NCBI GenBank assembly: GCA_963580455.1
Contig: OY756966.1
Coordinates: 22,447,001-22,511,000, forward strand
DNA from: Euonymus europaeus
Taxonomy: Eukaryota > Streptophyta > Magnoliopsida > Celastrales > Celastraceae
Length of the DNA stretch: 64,000 bases
Reading direction: 5' to 3'
The notes under the pieces are model-generated. The model worked only from the letters and a program-made list of their open reading frames with translations, had not been told where the DNA came from and did not search any database. Positions 23,778-35,228 of the stretch are shown here, in pieces. A program made the translations under genes and the position numbers. Every line of letters starts with the position of its first letter. Position 1 is the stretch's first letter.

Positions 23778-24308
23778 TGATAAGATCCCACATCGGAAGA
23801 TGTGGGTGTGAAGGTGCGGCTTATAAGGGTGCCGCTGCCTTCAATGGTTACCCAGGTTTTCTGACATTGTGGTGGGCTTAGGCCTTCGTTGGGACCATGG
23901 TCCTTATCAGTGGTATCGGAGCACTTCATCCTCTGGCTGTGGGCTTGTCGTGCGCCGCCTTCGGGCCTGCTCCTGCGGAGTGGCCAGCCTAGGTGTTCGT
24001 GCCCGGAAGGGGTTATCGGCCTAGGTGCTTGACCAACGTGGGCGTTGGTCTCGAAGGAGGGTGTATTGATAAGATCCCACATCGGAAGATGTAGGTGTGA
24101 AGGTGCGGCTTATAAGGGTGCCGCTGCCTTCAATGGTTACCCAGGTTTTGATTGGTAGGCGTGGGCCTCCGTTGGACCAAGGGGCTGCGGCCTCTGGGTA
24201 TGGCTCTGGGCCCTGTTGGGCTTGGGGAACAGCTGGCCCATGTGTGCCTCAGGTAGGCCGTGGGATGTCAGTTGGGCCTGGGTGGCCTTGTGGGAAGGCC
24301 TGGTCCTT
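23778..24308 (+). mobile_element. TRIM (terminal-repeat retrotransposon in miniature)
   Basis: LTR 1 is 23778-23909 (132 bp), TGATAAGATCCCACATCGG to CCTTATCA. A primer-binding site TGGTATCGGAGC is at 23911-23922. After about 155 bp a purine-rich tract (GAAGGAGGG, near 24053) leads to LTR 2, which starts at 24067 with the same text. LTR 2 has about 100 extra bases before its TGGTCCTTA end and lacks the last bases, so the right border is uncertain and no target duplication was seen. No coding capacity. Confidence 0.85.
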
Positions 24309-24790
24309 AAATTTAATCTTGAAATTTATGATATTCAAAATTTATTTCTTGCTAAAATTTAATCTTGAAATTTCGTTCATGATTTATACTATGACATGTG
24401 GTTATTACTACGATGTGAAAGTATGAAATCTCACATTTGTATTGACACTATGTTTTATTAACTTTAAGGATTTTTGGTTCTGAAAATTGGTGAAGTAAAG
24501 TTTTGTGACTAGAAGTATGATTTTCCAACCTTGAATGTTAAAAGACTTATTTATGAATAAATATGAAACTCTCGGGTATGAAAAATTGATAGAGTTTATA
24601 ATGAGTTTTGGCCATAAAGGTGTATGTGGGTTCAAAAGTAACGAAGATTATTTTGCAACATTAAACTTTTTTTTTGGCCAAGATGTTGAATGGAGTATTT
24701 GTAAATATTGACGCTATTTCTGAGAAATTGTGTATGTGCATATTGTTTTGCTTGGAATTTTTATATAAGTAGATATATGAAGTTGAATAT

Positions 24791-24809
24791 GTGTGTGTGT
24801 GTGTGTGTG
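24791..24809. repeat. (GT)n microsatellite
   Basis: Nine and a half GT units inside the decayed LTR. Confidence 0.95.
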
Positions 24810-25484
24810 AAATTATTTTTAAACTCAAGCACTGCAGTTTTTGGATTATTTGGAATTGACAGAAATTGTGATTGATGTTATTGCCTGTGGGCATAGTTAC
24901 CTCAGCTATGCTCTGACTGTGGGTTTGTCTTGAGGGACTTGATGATTGTATGGTAGGAGCGATTCTCCAGTACTGTAGTAAATAAATCCAATGAGTGGAT
25001 TAGTTTCGGAAATGACATACATGGTGATTTTGAATTAATAAATATGAATTCCTAATAAATTGATCAAATTTATTTTCTTGAAAAATCTATTTCCAAAAGG
25101 GAGTATTATGTTATCCACTGCGTTACAACTAGTTACGATGTGTTTTAGTTAAACTACCTGTTTAATAGCTTGACTTACCCTTCTATATGTTTTCCATGCA
25201 TGTAGATAATTGAATTGGAAATCAAGGTGATCATGAAGATGATAGCATGAAATAATTTTGTTATGTCACGATTAATAATCTTGTACTTTGACTCTTTTTT
25301 TTAAAAAAAAATGCGTGAAAATGTAATTAAATAATTACATGACAAATGTATTTGATTAAGAATTTGAGTATTTTATGTAATATAATACTTACTGTAATTA
25401 TTGGAATATGACCCTTGATGGATAGGGCGTATTTGTAATTTCTGAGCCATGTTCCACCGGGTCATTTTAGGGTGTTATATTTGA

Positions 25485-26221
25485 TGGTATCGGAGGGAGG
25501 TTAAAAGGCTCTAGTTTAGGCAAGGGTTATAGCTTTTGCTTATAGCATAGGTTAGGACTTAAGCTTAGGTTTGAACCAGAAACGTAAAGGAGGAAAGTTA
25601 TGTGAATGACTTTATTTCATGTCAAGGAAAGATATTAATAGTGAATTGTGATTATTTTTTTAGATGAATTTGGGAAGACCAATGACATATGTGTTCAGAC
25701 TTACCATCCTAGAGCAAGTGGTTAGCCCACTTGGGGGTAGTGTGCCTAGTTTTGTTTTGGGACCTGAGGAAGGAACTTTCTACTTTAACCTACAAGTAAC
25801 CCTCTGTAGACACCTCGGAAAATCCTCATACTAAATTGGAGATTAAGATTGATGTACTGGAGCACATTGTGCTGATGATGGAGTTGACATTCAAATGTAT
25901 GTTAAAGAGGATAAAAGATGTAGCTAGGGTGGATTTTGGAGATTTTAACTTGACCGAGTTGCGTGCAATGCAACAATAGAATGAAAGACTCACAAGACAA
26001 AATTACAATTTAATGCAACTAGTAATTGAAATGACCAAGACACAAAGTAAAAGAGTAGCTAGCTTGAAGAAGGAAAATACTGAGCAGACCGGTGTGCATA
26101 AAAGTGGAAGCAAGAAGTCGAAGAACTCAATGCCCAAGTAGAGTAGCAACGATGAAAGTGAGGTTGAGGACGACCCAAGTGAAGATTATACAACCCACAA
26201 CTCTTGAACTTAGTTAACCGA
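25485..26221 (+). pseudogene. Decayed internal region of the LTR element (plus arm)
   Basis: It begins at the primer-binding site. A frame from the ATG near 25662 (MNLGRPMTYVFRL) breaks near 25838. A later frame is full of stops but still shows a coiled-coil-like stretch (MTKTQSKRVASLKKEN). The same text, inverted, lies at 26355-27097, and the two copies repair each other's frames in places. No zinc knuckle, protease or polymerase is seen, so this was probably a non-autonomous element with one own frame. Its function is unknown. Confidence 0.6.
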
Positions 26222-26354
26222 TAAGCAAATTGTGTCAATTATGTAAGAGGTGTATATGGATTTTAAAAGCCATGGTGAGAGAACATTTTATATTTAGGAA
26301 CCTAATTAACTTACTATGAATTAATGTTACTACCAATAGAATATGATTGATTAA

Positions 26355-27341
26355 CTAAATTCCAAAATTGTGGGTTGTACGATCCTCACTTAGGTACTCA
26401 ACCTCACTTTCATCATTCCTAATCCTCAGTTACTGCTCTAGATAATCCTTGAGTTCCTCGGCTTTTTGCTTCCACTTCCACGTACACCGGTTTGCCTCGA
26501 GATTTTCCTTCTTCAAGCTAGCTACTCTCTTACTTTGTGTCTTGGTCATTTCAGCTACTAGTTGCATTAAGTTGTCATTTTATTTTGTGAACCTTTCATT
26601 CTCTTATTGCATTGCACGCAGCTCGATCTAGTTAACGTCCCCAACATCCACCCTAGCTACCTCTCTTATCCTCCTTAACATACCTTCAAATGCCAACTCC
26701 ATCATCAGCACAATATCCTCCACTTCATCAATCCTAACCTCCAATTCAGTATGTGGATTTCCGGAGGTGCCTATAGAGGGTTACTTGTAGGATAAAGTAG
26801 GTAGTTCCTTCCTATGATCTCAAAGCAAAACTAGGCGTACTATCCCAAGTTGGCTAAGCACTTGCACTAGGATGGTAAGCCTGGACACATATTTCATTGA
26901 TCTTCCCGGATTCATCTAAAAAAAATCATTATTCACTATTGATATCTTTCCTTGACATAAAATAAATTCATTCATATAACATCTCTCATTTATGTTTCCG
27001 GTTCAAGCCTAAGATTAGATCCTGACTTAAGCTATAAGTCTAAGCTAAAACTCTTGCCTAAACTAGAGTATTTAAACCTCCATTTGATACGACAAAATGT
27101 AACACCCCAAAACGACACAGGGTGAAACACGACTCGGTAACTATAAGTACATTATATCCATCAAGGGTCATATCCAATAATTATCATAAGTCTTACATTG
27201 CATAAAATACTCAAATTCTTACTCAAGTACATTCGTCATATACTTATATAATTACATCATCGCATTTTCTTTCTTTTTAAAAAAAGACAGGTACAAGATT
27301 ATTAATCGCGACATAACAATATTATTCTATGCTACCATCTT
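26355..27341 (-). mobile_element. Inverted second copy of the decayed LTR element (minus arm)
   Basis: The reverse complement matches 25200-26221 over most of its length. 26355-27097 is the internal region; 27098 upward is the 3' part of its LTR, ending on the minus strand in TTTTGGGGTGTTACA. The LTR continues beyond the hAT insertion at 28833 to about 29030. The two copies face each other across about 135 bp. Confidence 0.8.
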
Positions 27342-28832
27342 TAGGGTTGGCAATGAGATCGGGCCGGGTATGTCCAACCCATCCTCGATTTTTGGGATTC
27401 GAGTAATCCCCGAACTTGACGGGAACAGGTAATACCTATCCCCGAACCCCAAAAATATTATAATGCTATATGTATATGTATTAGACATATGTATATGTCA
27501 ATATGTATGTATATGTATGATATATATATACAGCTCTTTTCATACGCGGGATCCCGCATGAAACATTGTCATGCAGGATCCCCTTCTCACCGTCGGATCA
27601 ATCCGACGGTGAGACAGACTTCACGGTGTTTAACACTGTTAAGTCCTTTTAATTCCAATTAAATTCATTTTTGTCCTTCTTTCGTCCGTCGACATTGTTC
27701 GTTCCTCTTTCTTTTTTCCTTCGATTTTTATCGTTCTCGAGATTGTTCTTTGCCGACTCCGTGCTTCGTCTCCGGTCATCGTCTCTGGGCTTCGTCTCAG
27801 ATCATCTACTTCGGTCGATTTGGGTCTTCGATTATATCAATTCTTTCCATCTTTCTTTTCGTTTAAGGTCTTCAACCTAATTCTTGGTGTAGTTCATACT
27901 CTCGGTAACTACACTAGTTCTTGGTTCTCTTCAACCTCTCTAATTCTTGGTGCATTTGGTTTAGTTTTCGTTCCAGGTACATTGCATATTTGTAGATTTT
28001 CAATGTGAGAGATTTAAGGCTTAACAATTGGAAATCGGAGACTATAGAGCTTGAATATCTGAAAATCAAAGTCTGAAATTGATTAGAAATAACTCTGTAA
28101 ATAGGAGGCCCGCTCAAGATATTGAAGATCCAAATCAGAGGTGACGAGCGGAGTCAAATCGAGGGCAAAGAACTCTGTAAATAAGAGGCTAATTGAAGAT
28201 TTCGAGACTTCACTCGAAGGTGAACGATCGGATTCGAAGCAGAGTTAGATCGAAGACAAATCCAGGTAGGAGGGGACGATCGACGAAGAATAATGTTGAG
28301 AACGATAAAAGGGATTTCAACTGAAGATATCGACACCTAACTTGAAGGTGATGACCGGAGACGAAGCAAAGTCAGATCGAAGACAAACCCAGGTAGGAGA
28401 AGACAAAAGGAAAAGAACAATGTCGACGGACGAATGAAAGGAGACAAAAACGAATTTTATTGGATTTAAAAAGGCGTAACAGTGTTAAAACACTGTGAAG
28501 TCTGTCTCACCGTCGGATTGATCCGACGGTGAGAAGGGGATCCCGCATGACAATGTTTCATGCAGGATCCCGCGTACGAAAAGAGCTGTGTATATATATA
28601 TCAGTATGTATGTATATGTATCATATATATATATGAGTCACTGGTATACCGATGTGTATATCAGTATTACATATACTTTTATATATGTATGTATTTAAAT
28701 AAAAGATTGCAAAACGTTCAGGGCCAGGTACGGTATTACCATACCTTACCTATTCCAAGGAAATGGAGTTCGGGTGGCACTCGAACCCGATTTTTTGGGT
28801 TCCCAAACCTACGAAAAATTTTGTCATCCCTA
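27342..28832. mobile_element. hAT-type DNA transposon, non-autonomous, carrying a nested element
   Basis: The ends are TAGGGTTGGCAA and, reversed, TAGGGATGACAA (10 of 12 match). An 8-bp target duplication flanks it: ACCATCTT at 27334-27341 and ACCGTCTT at 28833-28840, one mismatch. The flanks are continuous with the interrupted LTR. The inside has no transposase; most of it is the long-inverted-repeat element at 27530-28589. Confidence 0.85.
27530..28589. mobile_element. Foldback / Mutator-like element with long inverted repeats
   Basis: The left end ACAGCTCTTTTCATACGCGG and the right end CGCGTACGAAAAGAGCTGT are inverted copies. The inverted similarity continues for at least 190 bp, through GATCCCGCATG, CACCGTCGGATCAATCCGAC and ACAGACTTCAC, to GTCCGTCGACATTGTTC. 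The centre holds repeated blocks (GAACTCTGTAAATA and AGATCGAAGACAAA each occur twice). Long arms suggest a Mutator-like element, but the flanks are TA repeats, so a 9-bp duplication cannot be judged. No transposase. Similar ORF-sized frames inside are on the inverted arms and are not credible genes. Confidence 0.85.
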
Positions 28833-29030
28833 ACCGTCTTCATGATCATCTTGATTTCTAAACATGTCCGACTCTTTTGTGGTTTTCACATATTCTTTCA
28901 TGTCATTTTTGGATGCATGTAAATAAGCTAAATCATAAACCAAGACTTATATGTCAACATGCATTTTCATATACATCCCTTAAAACCACCAGCATGCAAC
29001 GTCGATCTATTCATTAATTTTTTTTTCCTT
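28833..29030 (-). mobile_element. Remainder of the inverted LTR beyond the hAT insertion
   Basis: CATGATCATCTTGATTTC, reversed, matches GAAATCAAGGTGATCATG in the plus copy near 25218, so the LTR interrupted at 27341 continues here. Similarity fades by about 29030. Confidence 0.6.
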
Positions 29031-31674
29031 TTTCCTTTAATCATTTGTGCATGTCCTCACCCACAAACCCATTCAAGCTCTGGCCCAAAGGACAATTAGG
29101 GTTGGGCGGTTGCTCAATCCATGCGTTGAGTGGGCTTGGGCTCTATTTTTTCATCAAAAAAATGTGGATGGAGGAACAAATGCAGAGGCGGCTACACCAT
29201 CAATAAGCCATGACGGGTAAGATGAATTGACGCCACACAACTCACGTGATAGAACGTTTAATTAAGGACCTGCGGCAACGTGCGAGCACATACCTAGGTA
29301 GTTACCATGTTTTACATTATTTTTCCATTGCAAAGAAATTAGTTCGTCCTTAGTTAATGCATTTCATTTGGTCTTCGATCTTTTATTTGTTTATATTATA
29401 AAGGTTAAGCTTATCGTGGATTATGCCTGGTGCAATGACACCAACTAAAGTAAGAATATCATTCCAAATTCATACTTAATTAATTTATTGTATATTATCT
29501 TCATATAGTTTGCTTTCTTTTTTGCAATGGTCATGTATGACCTTTGATTTATAAAATTTATTTATCTTTGTCTTCTCTTGGGAACTGGACTATTTGATGT
29601 ATTCTTCCCTTACAAAGAGACTTGATTTTATTTTTGTTATTTTCAAACATTGCTGCATGGAGCCTTTCTAAAATATCAAGTTCGAAATAAAGTATTATGT
29701 ATGCTCAATCATTGTCTTTGCTAATGTACGTTTCTACCTCACTAACTAAATACTGAATACACTTAATTTCGGTAGGTGTATTAGAATATTTTGTAAACTA
29801 GGTCTGCCTTACAAATTCTTTTTTTTGGTGGTTTAAGTTTACCCTGTTTTTACATTAGGAGCTGTTCAATATATATCAGCAATTAAGAAGCCTTTTCCTA
29901 ATATTCCAATGGTTGCTTCTCAAGGCATAACAATATGTTGGTTATTAACCACTGCCCACTGTTGTCAAAACTTGATAATTTTCTTTTTAATTTTGGTTAT
30001 GCAGCATGTTCTTCTCTTTTTGTTGGGTGGGTTTGCATATCTTCCATTATGGTTGGGCATAGAGTATCATTTGTTCAGCTGATCGAATTGGTAAGTGCAT
30101 TTGTCTAAAGGAATTTCTTTTCCATGAAATAGATAATATATTTATTTCATACTTAATTGATACAAGGCTAAGACTCTGTATCAGATGGTTTCGGTACCTT
30201 AGCGAGAGTAATTGTTTGAGATAGAGATTTTGAGAAATTAGCTCTCTGTATCAAAATGAGGAATTGAGAAAAAATCTTGCTTAGCCAATAAGAATCATAT
30301 CAATTGGTAAATGAAAAATGACTTAAAAACAATAAGGCAGTCGTCAAAGCTCCTTTTACTGATCATTGTTCCTTTTGCATTTTTTCCCTTTTTTTATATG
30401 TAAGATGAAAATCAAATTGCGGTCCCTTTTTTTTTGGATATACGATCTTTAACCCTTTTTTTCATATTAGTTTTTTTTTACTTTAATGCCAAATTCCTAT
30501 CTAATATTAGATTTCACACATATGACTGCAAGATTATGGGTCGTTTGGTCTTTAGAATGGTTTGAATGAGAATGAAAATAGAAATGAGAATGGGAATGTG
30601 AGTGAGAATGAAATTTTGATTTTTACGTTTTGTATGTATAAAAACTGGGAATGAGAATGAAATTGTGTTTTGTCCATTATGTCATTCATTTATAATTATG
30701 TATAATCAACATATTTCATTTGTGCATTTTTAATTATATATAATTAACAAATTAAAACAAAATGCACCCAAAATTAACAAATTATATAATTAACAAATTA
30801 ATCATTTGTGCATGTCATCACCCATAAACCCATTCACGATACTCCATTGCTTACATTGATCAAGATATTTAAAAATTGATATACCTTCACTTATTCTTGA
30901 AGAGATGAAGCTAGAGATTCTCTGCCCTCTTGACAAGTCTCCAAACATCTCTTTTCGATAATCACTTCCAATTCAACCTTGTGTTAGATTTTTATTCCAA
31001 CACATACAACTCTAAACAAGCCAAACAGTATCTTAATGTATTCTAAGCTTCCTTCCCTCTCTTCTCTCCTGTTTCAATCTCTCTCTCTAATTTCATTTGG
31101 AAGCAACCCGTAGAGAATGAAAAAGGGCTAAGAGACTCTTCTCATTCTGGGGTATTTATAGTGGATTTGGCTCCCTTCTCTTGGTTCACATGTCACTCAT
31201 GAGCCTATTCTCTTCCTTCATTGAATCCTACGGTTCTATCTCCTTCAAAGTTTGGATTTTATGGTAATATGTTGTCCATACTCTATTAGTTATGTAATTT
31301 GTCTCCTAAGTTCTTACAAAAATCTTTAAAGAAGTCATTTCATATATTAATCATAGTTTACTTTTTCTACACTCAATTGCCCTCCTCAATAAGCTATACG
31401 ATTTTGCCATGTGTTGGGTCCTGGGCTCACTTTCTTACAATATAAGAGATCCTATTTTATTTTCCTCCTATTGGTCTAAACCTCTTCAAATGCCTCTTTA
31501 CTTCTCATTGGTTAATTTTGTCATCATTATTTCTTAAAACGATCAACTGATCCATCTGGTATTTATTGCCTTTCATGATCACAATTTAAACTAAATCTCT
31601 CCACAATATATCTTTAGACGTCATCTATTGATCTCTCCAATCCCATAGAGCCAACTAGGTTGGTTTCTCTATCC
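29031..31674. other. Intergenic sequence with element-like parts, no gene
   Basis: A 37-bp segment (AATCATTTGTGCATGTC..CACCCA..) occurs near 29039 and again near 30801. A promoter-like CTATAAATACC with a purine/pyrimidine leader is on the minus strand at about 31153-31163, with no coding exon found downstream. A GAATGAGAATG-rich patch near 30560 resembles ends of hAT-type MITEs. None could be bounded. Confidence 0.35.
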
Positions 31675-31870
31675 ATGAGGTATGTCCATATGTAAGTATC
31701 TTATGTATGCCTCCATGCAATTCTATTGTATATATATATGTATGTATTTTATTTTAAATGCAGGTATGACTTTAAAAAATTTCAAAACTTAGTAGCAATA
31801 AAATTTAATATTTTCGACACGTGTCCCATATTTAGGTTTTACTCACATGGTTAAATTTTTAGAATGTCAC
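31675..31870 (-). repeat. Inverted copy of the 22320-22481 repeat
   Basis: Reversed, it carries GGCATACATAAGATACTTAC and ATGGACATACCT. Similarity stops exactly where the LTR begins in the other copy. Confidence 0.75.
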
Positions 31871-32279
31871 AAAAATTCAAAAAGTTGGTCTGGGTAAGTG
31901 CTCACTCTTGGCTCTTACTACGTTCATTCATGTGCTCCACTTATTATGTTGTCGATTGAGAAAATTGTGTTAGCAGATTTGAGGGCTCGAGTTTAGGCTC
32001 ATGTCAACTGTCAAAGGGCAAATTTGTCTAATGTAGTTCTCGGTCAAACATTATATAAATATATATTAAAAAAATTATTTTAGATTTTTCTAATAAGAAT
32101 TTATGTAAGTACTCTAGAATAAATTATAAACTTTATACAAGTATATATATGAAATTGACTTCATACATTCTTCCATGTAATCAAATACTCAACTCTTTTT
32201 TTGGTACATATCAAAACTCTTTGATTAATTTAATTACTTTAAAAAAAATGAGTGGCACTATTTGCAGCCCAAATTTTAC
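31871..32279. other. Intergenic sequence, no feature seen
   Basis: AT-rich sequence before the second TRIM. Confidence 0.4.
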
Positions 32280-32284
32280 CGGTC

Positions 32285-33433
32285 TGATGTAGGAAGAAAA
32301 TCTCACATCGGTGGTGATTGGTGCCAAGTTGCAGTATATAGTAGCGAGCAGTCCAATTTTTTGCCCGTGGGATGTTGCTGGGTCGAGTCAGTGCCCTCCA
32401 GCTGCATCAGTTGGTATCGGAGGTAGGTTGGGCTTGTCTGTGTGGTCCATGAGTTGGATGCACGAGAAAGTACTTTCGGGTTATTGGGGAGGATAATGCA
32501 AGAAGAATATCCCACATCCAGCGGCGGCCCTGGGGTGGGGCGACAGGGGCGGCTGCCCAGGGCCCCCAAAATCCGGGGGCCCCAAATTTTTTTTTTGTAT
32601 TAATTGGTTATAATGTATGTATATAATTTATTCTTTGCAATGAAAGGCATGTTGTTTCTCTTGTGGCTTAGTCGTAAGTTGTTTACTTTGTCTGCGAGAG
32701 GTTTGAGGTTCAATCCCAAGTAGGCGCACCATGATTTTTCTTTATTTTTTTATCATAAAATTGGACCCTCAAACCATAGTCCATCACCAAGCCCCAATTT
32801 TTTCCATTTTTTGTAGTTAATATTGGGTCCCAATTTCAAGTCCAAAGATCCGTTTTTTATACTTAAAATTGGGCCTCCAATTTCAAGTTCAAAGTTACTT
32901 ACTATAAGGCCCAATTTCACTTTTAAAACCCTAATTTACATCTTCACCTCTTTCTCTCGTCTCCCATCTCTGTAATCTATGTTCTGTCTCTCTCTCTCTC
33001 CAACCTCCAACGTCTTTATTTATGTGATTTCATGTAATTATATTTTTAACTGAATATTTTAATGACTAGTTTAATTTTAATGTAATGACATTCAATGCGT
33101 GATGGCCTAACCTCTCAAAATTGGGTTCCAGCCATCAAAAATTTTGTTGTTATTTTATTTGTTTGAATTTTTATTATTAATTTAAAAGTTATGACTATGT
33201 GTCAAAAAAAAAATCGGGGCGTTGCCCCGAACCCCACCTTGAGGGCCCCCAAAAAAAATTTCGCCCCGGGCCCCAAATAGGCCAGGACCGCCCCTGCCCA
33301 CATCAGTGGTGATTGGCGCCAAGTTTCAATATATAGTTGTAGACAATGCAAACATTAGTGTAACCAGTTTTCTAGTGGTTAGTTAGGCTCGTGGGCTGTT
33401 GTTAGGCTTGGTCAGTGCGCTCTAGCTGCATCA
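32285..33433 (+). mobile_element. Very small TRIM split by a hAT insertion
   Basis: LTR 1 is 32285-32409 (125 bp, TGATGTAGG to GCTGCATCA). A primer-binding site TGGTATCGGAG is at 32412-32422. A purine tract GGGGAGGA ends at 32493 and LTR 2 runs 32494-33433, interrupted by the hAT element. The target duplication CGGTC (32280-32284 and 33434-33438) is perfect. With the hAT element and its duplicated target removed the TRIM is about 363 bp with only 84 bp between LTRs. Confidence 0.92.
32519..33296. mobile_element. hAT-type element (non-autonomous) inside the TRIM
   Basis: 778 bp. The left end is CAGCGGCGGCCCTGG; the right end reversed is CAGGGGCGGTCCTGG (13 of 15). The 8-bp target duplication CCCACATC is perfect (32511-32518 and 33297-33304). 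The inside is T-rich with no transposase; near 32650-32730 a GGCTTAGTCG ... GGTTCAATCCC stretch looks like tRNA-derived A and B boxes. Its ends are similar to those of the hAT element starting at 63062. Confidence 0.93.
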
Positions 33434-33438
33434 CGGTC

Positions 33439-35228
33439 CCATCCCAAAAAAAAAAAATTATTAGTCTAAAAACACCTCATGTCTAACACCAAATCGACTT
33501 ATTTCATCTCTCTTGCTCACTCCCTTATACTGGTTTCTGTCGCCGTTAGTGAAGACTATCTAAGCTTGGGTGAATTGATTTCTGGTTAGCACCAAGCAGG
33601 AGGGACTAGGTAAACTTCGTATCTTCCCTATACCAAACACCTTTAAATAGGCTCTAATAAGGCTACCTCAAGACTGGTATATGAAGGTTCTGCAATGAAT
33701 TCCCACTAATGGGACATTTAACCAAATCGCTCCCCTTACCCTGTTATCTCGGTTGGATCACATTTTCTCTTTTGATTTGTTGGCGACGACCGAACAAGCT
33801 CTTGACCACTGTCTTCTAAAATGGCAGCGAAAACCTATCAGTTGTAACCCTTAGTTTGGTATTGGTTGAGCGAAGACAGAAGATCCCTGAGATCAGAGAC
33901 AGAGGTTGGAGTTTTGTGAGAAGAGACCTTATAGACAAATCAGAGGTGTTTTTTTTTTTGGCTCAGGCCAGCTGTCGAAGACTCCTTCAGAGAAGAAAGA
34001 TCAATCTAGGATTTCAAAATGTGAGTTCACTCTAAACACCCCCCATCTGGTTCGAAAATGGGTTGTATTCATAATCTATATATTTTTAAGTTTTGCGTGA
34101 CTGATAAAAATTGTCGTGTAGATTGACCCCCCAAAAAAGTTGCTCTTGCTTTTCAAAGGAATCAGACCCAAAACCTTTGCATCTTCTCCTGGAAATTTGA
34201 ACAAGACATGTCATCATGTCAATCTAAAGCCATCTCAAATTTGGAGATCAAAAGCTAATGCTTGGTAGAGCGTAAAGTTTTAATATTATATAAACTGTTA
34301 AATAAGTTATGTGATATTTGGTAAAAAAATGTGTTATATGCATATGGTGTTCATGAAAAATGGGCTTTGGCATGATAACAAGCCCGAACATATAAAAACG
34401 ATCAACTTTATTTGTACTCCACTATTTGCCAACTATAATTCAGTATATCTATACCCTATTTAAATTGAAGAGTATTTAATTACACCATAAGTAATTAAAA
34501 ATTCACACAATTATGAAAAACACCCCAAAGATAATAAAAAAATATAACAAACAAAAATACTTTCACATGCAGAATGTCAAAAATCGACAACATCCCAGAA
34601 TAATCTAAATAATGCATAAGTCAATTATAATCCACTAAGATGATTCATAATATTTTACAATCATTTCAAAGGTAAAATAAATAAAATTATATCATAAACC
34701 CAAAAAATTACCATTGTATAGCACCAATTATAGGGGAAGGCGTTGTCGGGGAGGTTGTGTTCTGGAGAAGACAGTGTCTCCCAACAACGAAAACATGACG
34801 TTTAAGTCTGTAGATTTCTTACTCATGTTGCGGCGCAATTGGGAGGTGAAACGATGAGGTGTAATTGTATAGACATCTTGTACTTTAAAAAATGGAGGGT
34901 CAAAATTAAGGTGATCAAAGTTAGGATGTGATTTATTAGAGTGCAAATAAAGCTGGTGAATAAAAACCTCAAATAATCTTAGGCCGGTCTATATCTCTGG
35001 CGAGCTTAGCCCAATGTGAAAGAGAAGTTAGATTCATGTAAAATATGCCCACGTAAGCAGGAAGAAGCTTGGGCTAATTTAGTCAATTAACCCAAGCCAT
35101 GTGCACCAAGGCCTAGCCCAGTTTAGGCTTTACTAAGGCCCAAATGGCCATTGGACTTAAATGGCTGGACTTAGCAGCTAACGTCAAAGCCCATCAAAAT
35201 TTCAACTCCAATTACACCAGTAGCCATA
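33439..35228. other. Intergenic sequence with a dispersed repeat
   Basis: No gene seen. The part 34480-34965 shares an order of short motifs (AAAATACTTTCACA, CAAGTCAAT/CATAAGTCAAT, AAATAAAGCTGG) with 54840-55035 and 57418-57755, which points to a diverged dispersed repeat. Confidence 0.35.

Larger units (their letters stand above)
22482..25479 (+). mobile_element. Decayed LTR of an LTR retrotransposon, interrupted by a TRIM
   Basis: It starts TGTAATACCCCGATC and ends TTAGGGTGTTATA (a worn TG...CA pair with inverted ends). It is followed at 25485-25495 by a primer-binding site, TGGTATCGGAG. A TATA-like TTTATAAATA lies near 22673 and a purine-rich leader follows. Without the TRIM the LTR would be about 2.4-2.5 kb. 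The text near its right end also occurs inverted at 27098-27341 and 28833-28960, which confirms a repeat family. The left end rests only on the TG and the inverted-end match. Confidence 0.65.

Noticed and set aside
27521..28598. 9-bp target duplication for the foldback element
   Set aside because: Both flanks are TA repeats, so matching bases carry no information.
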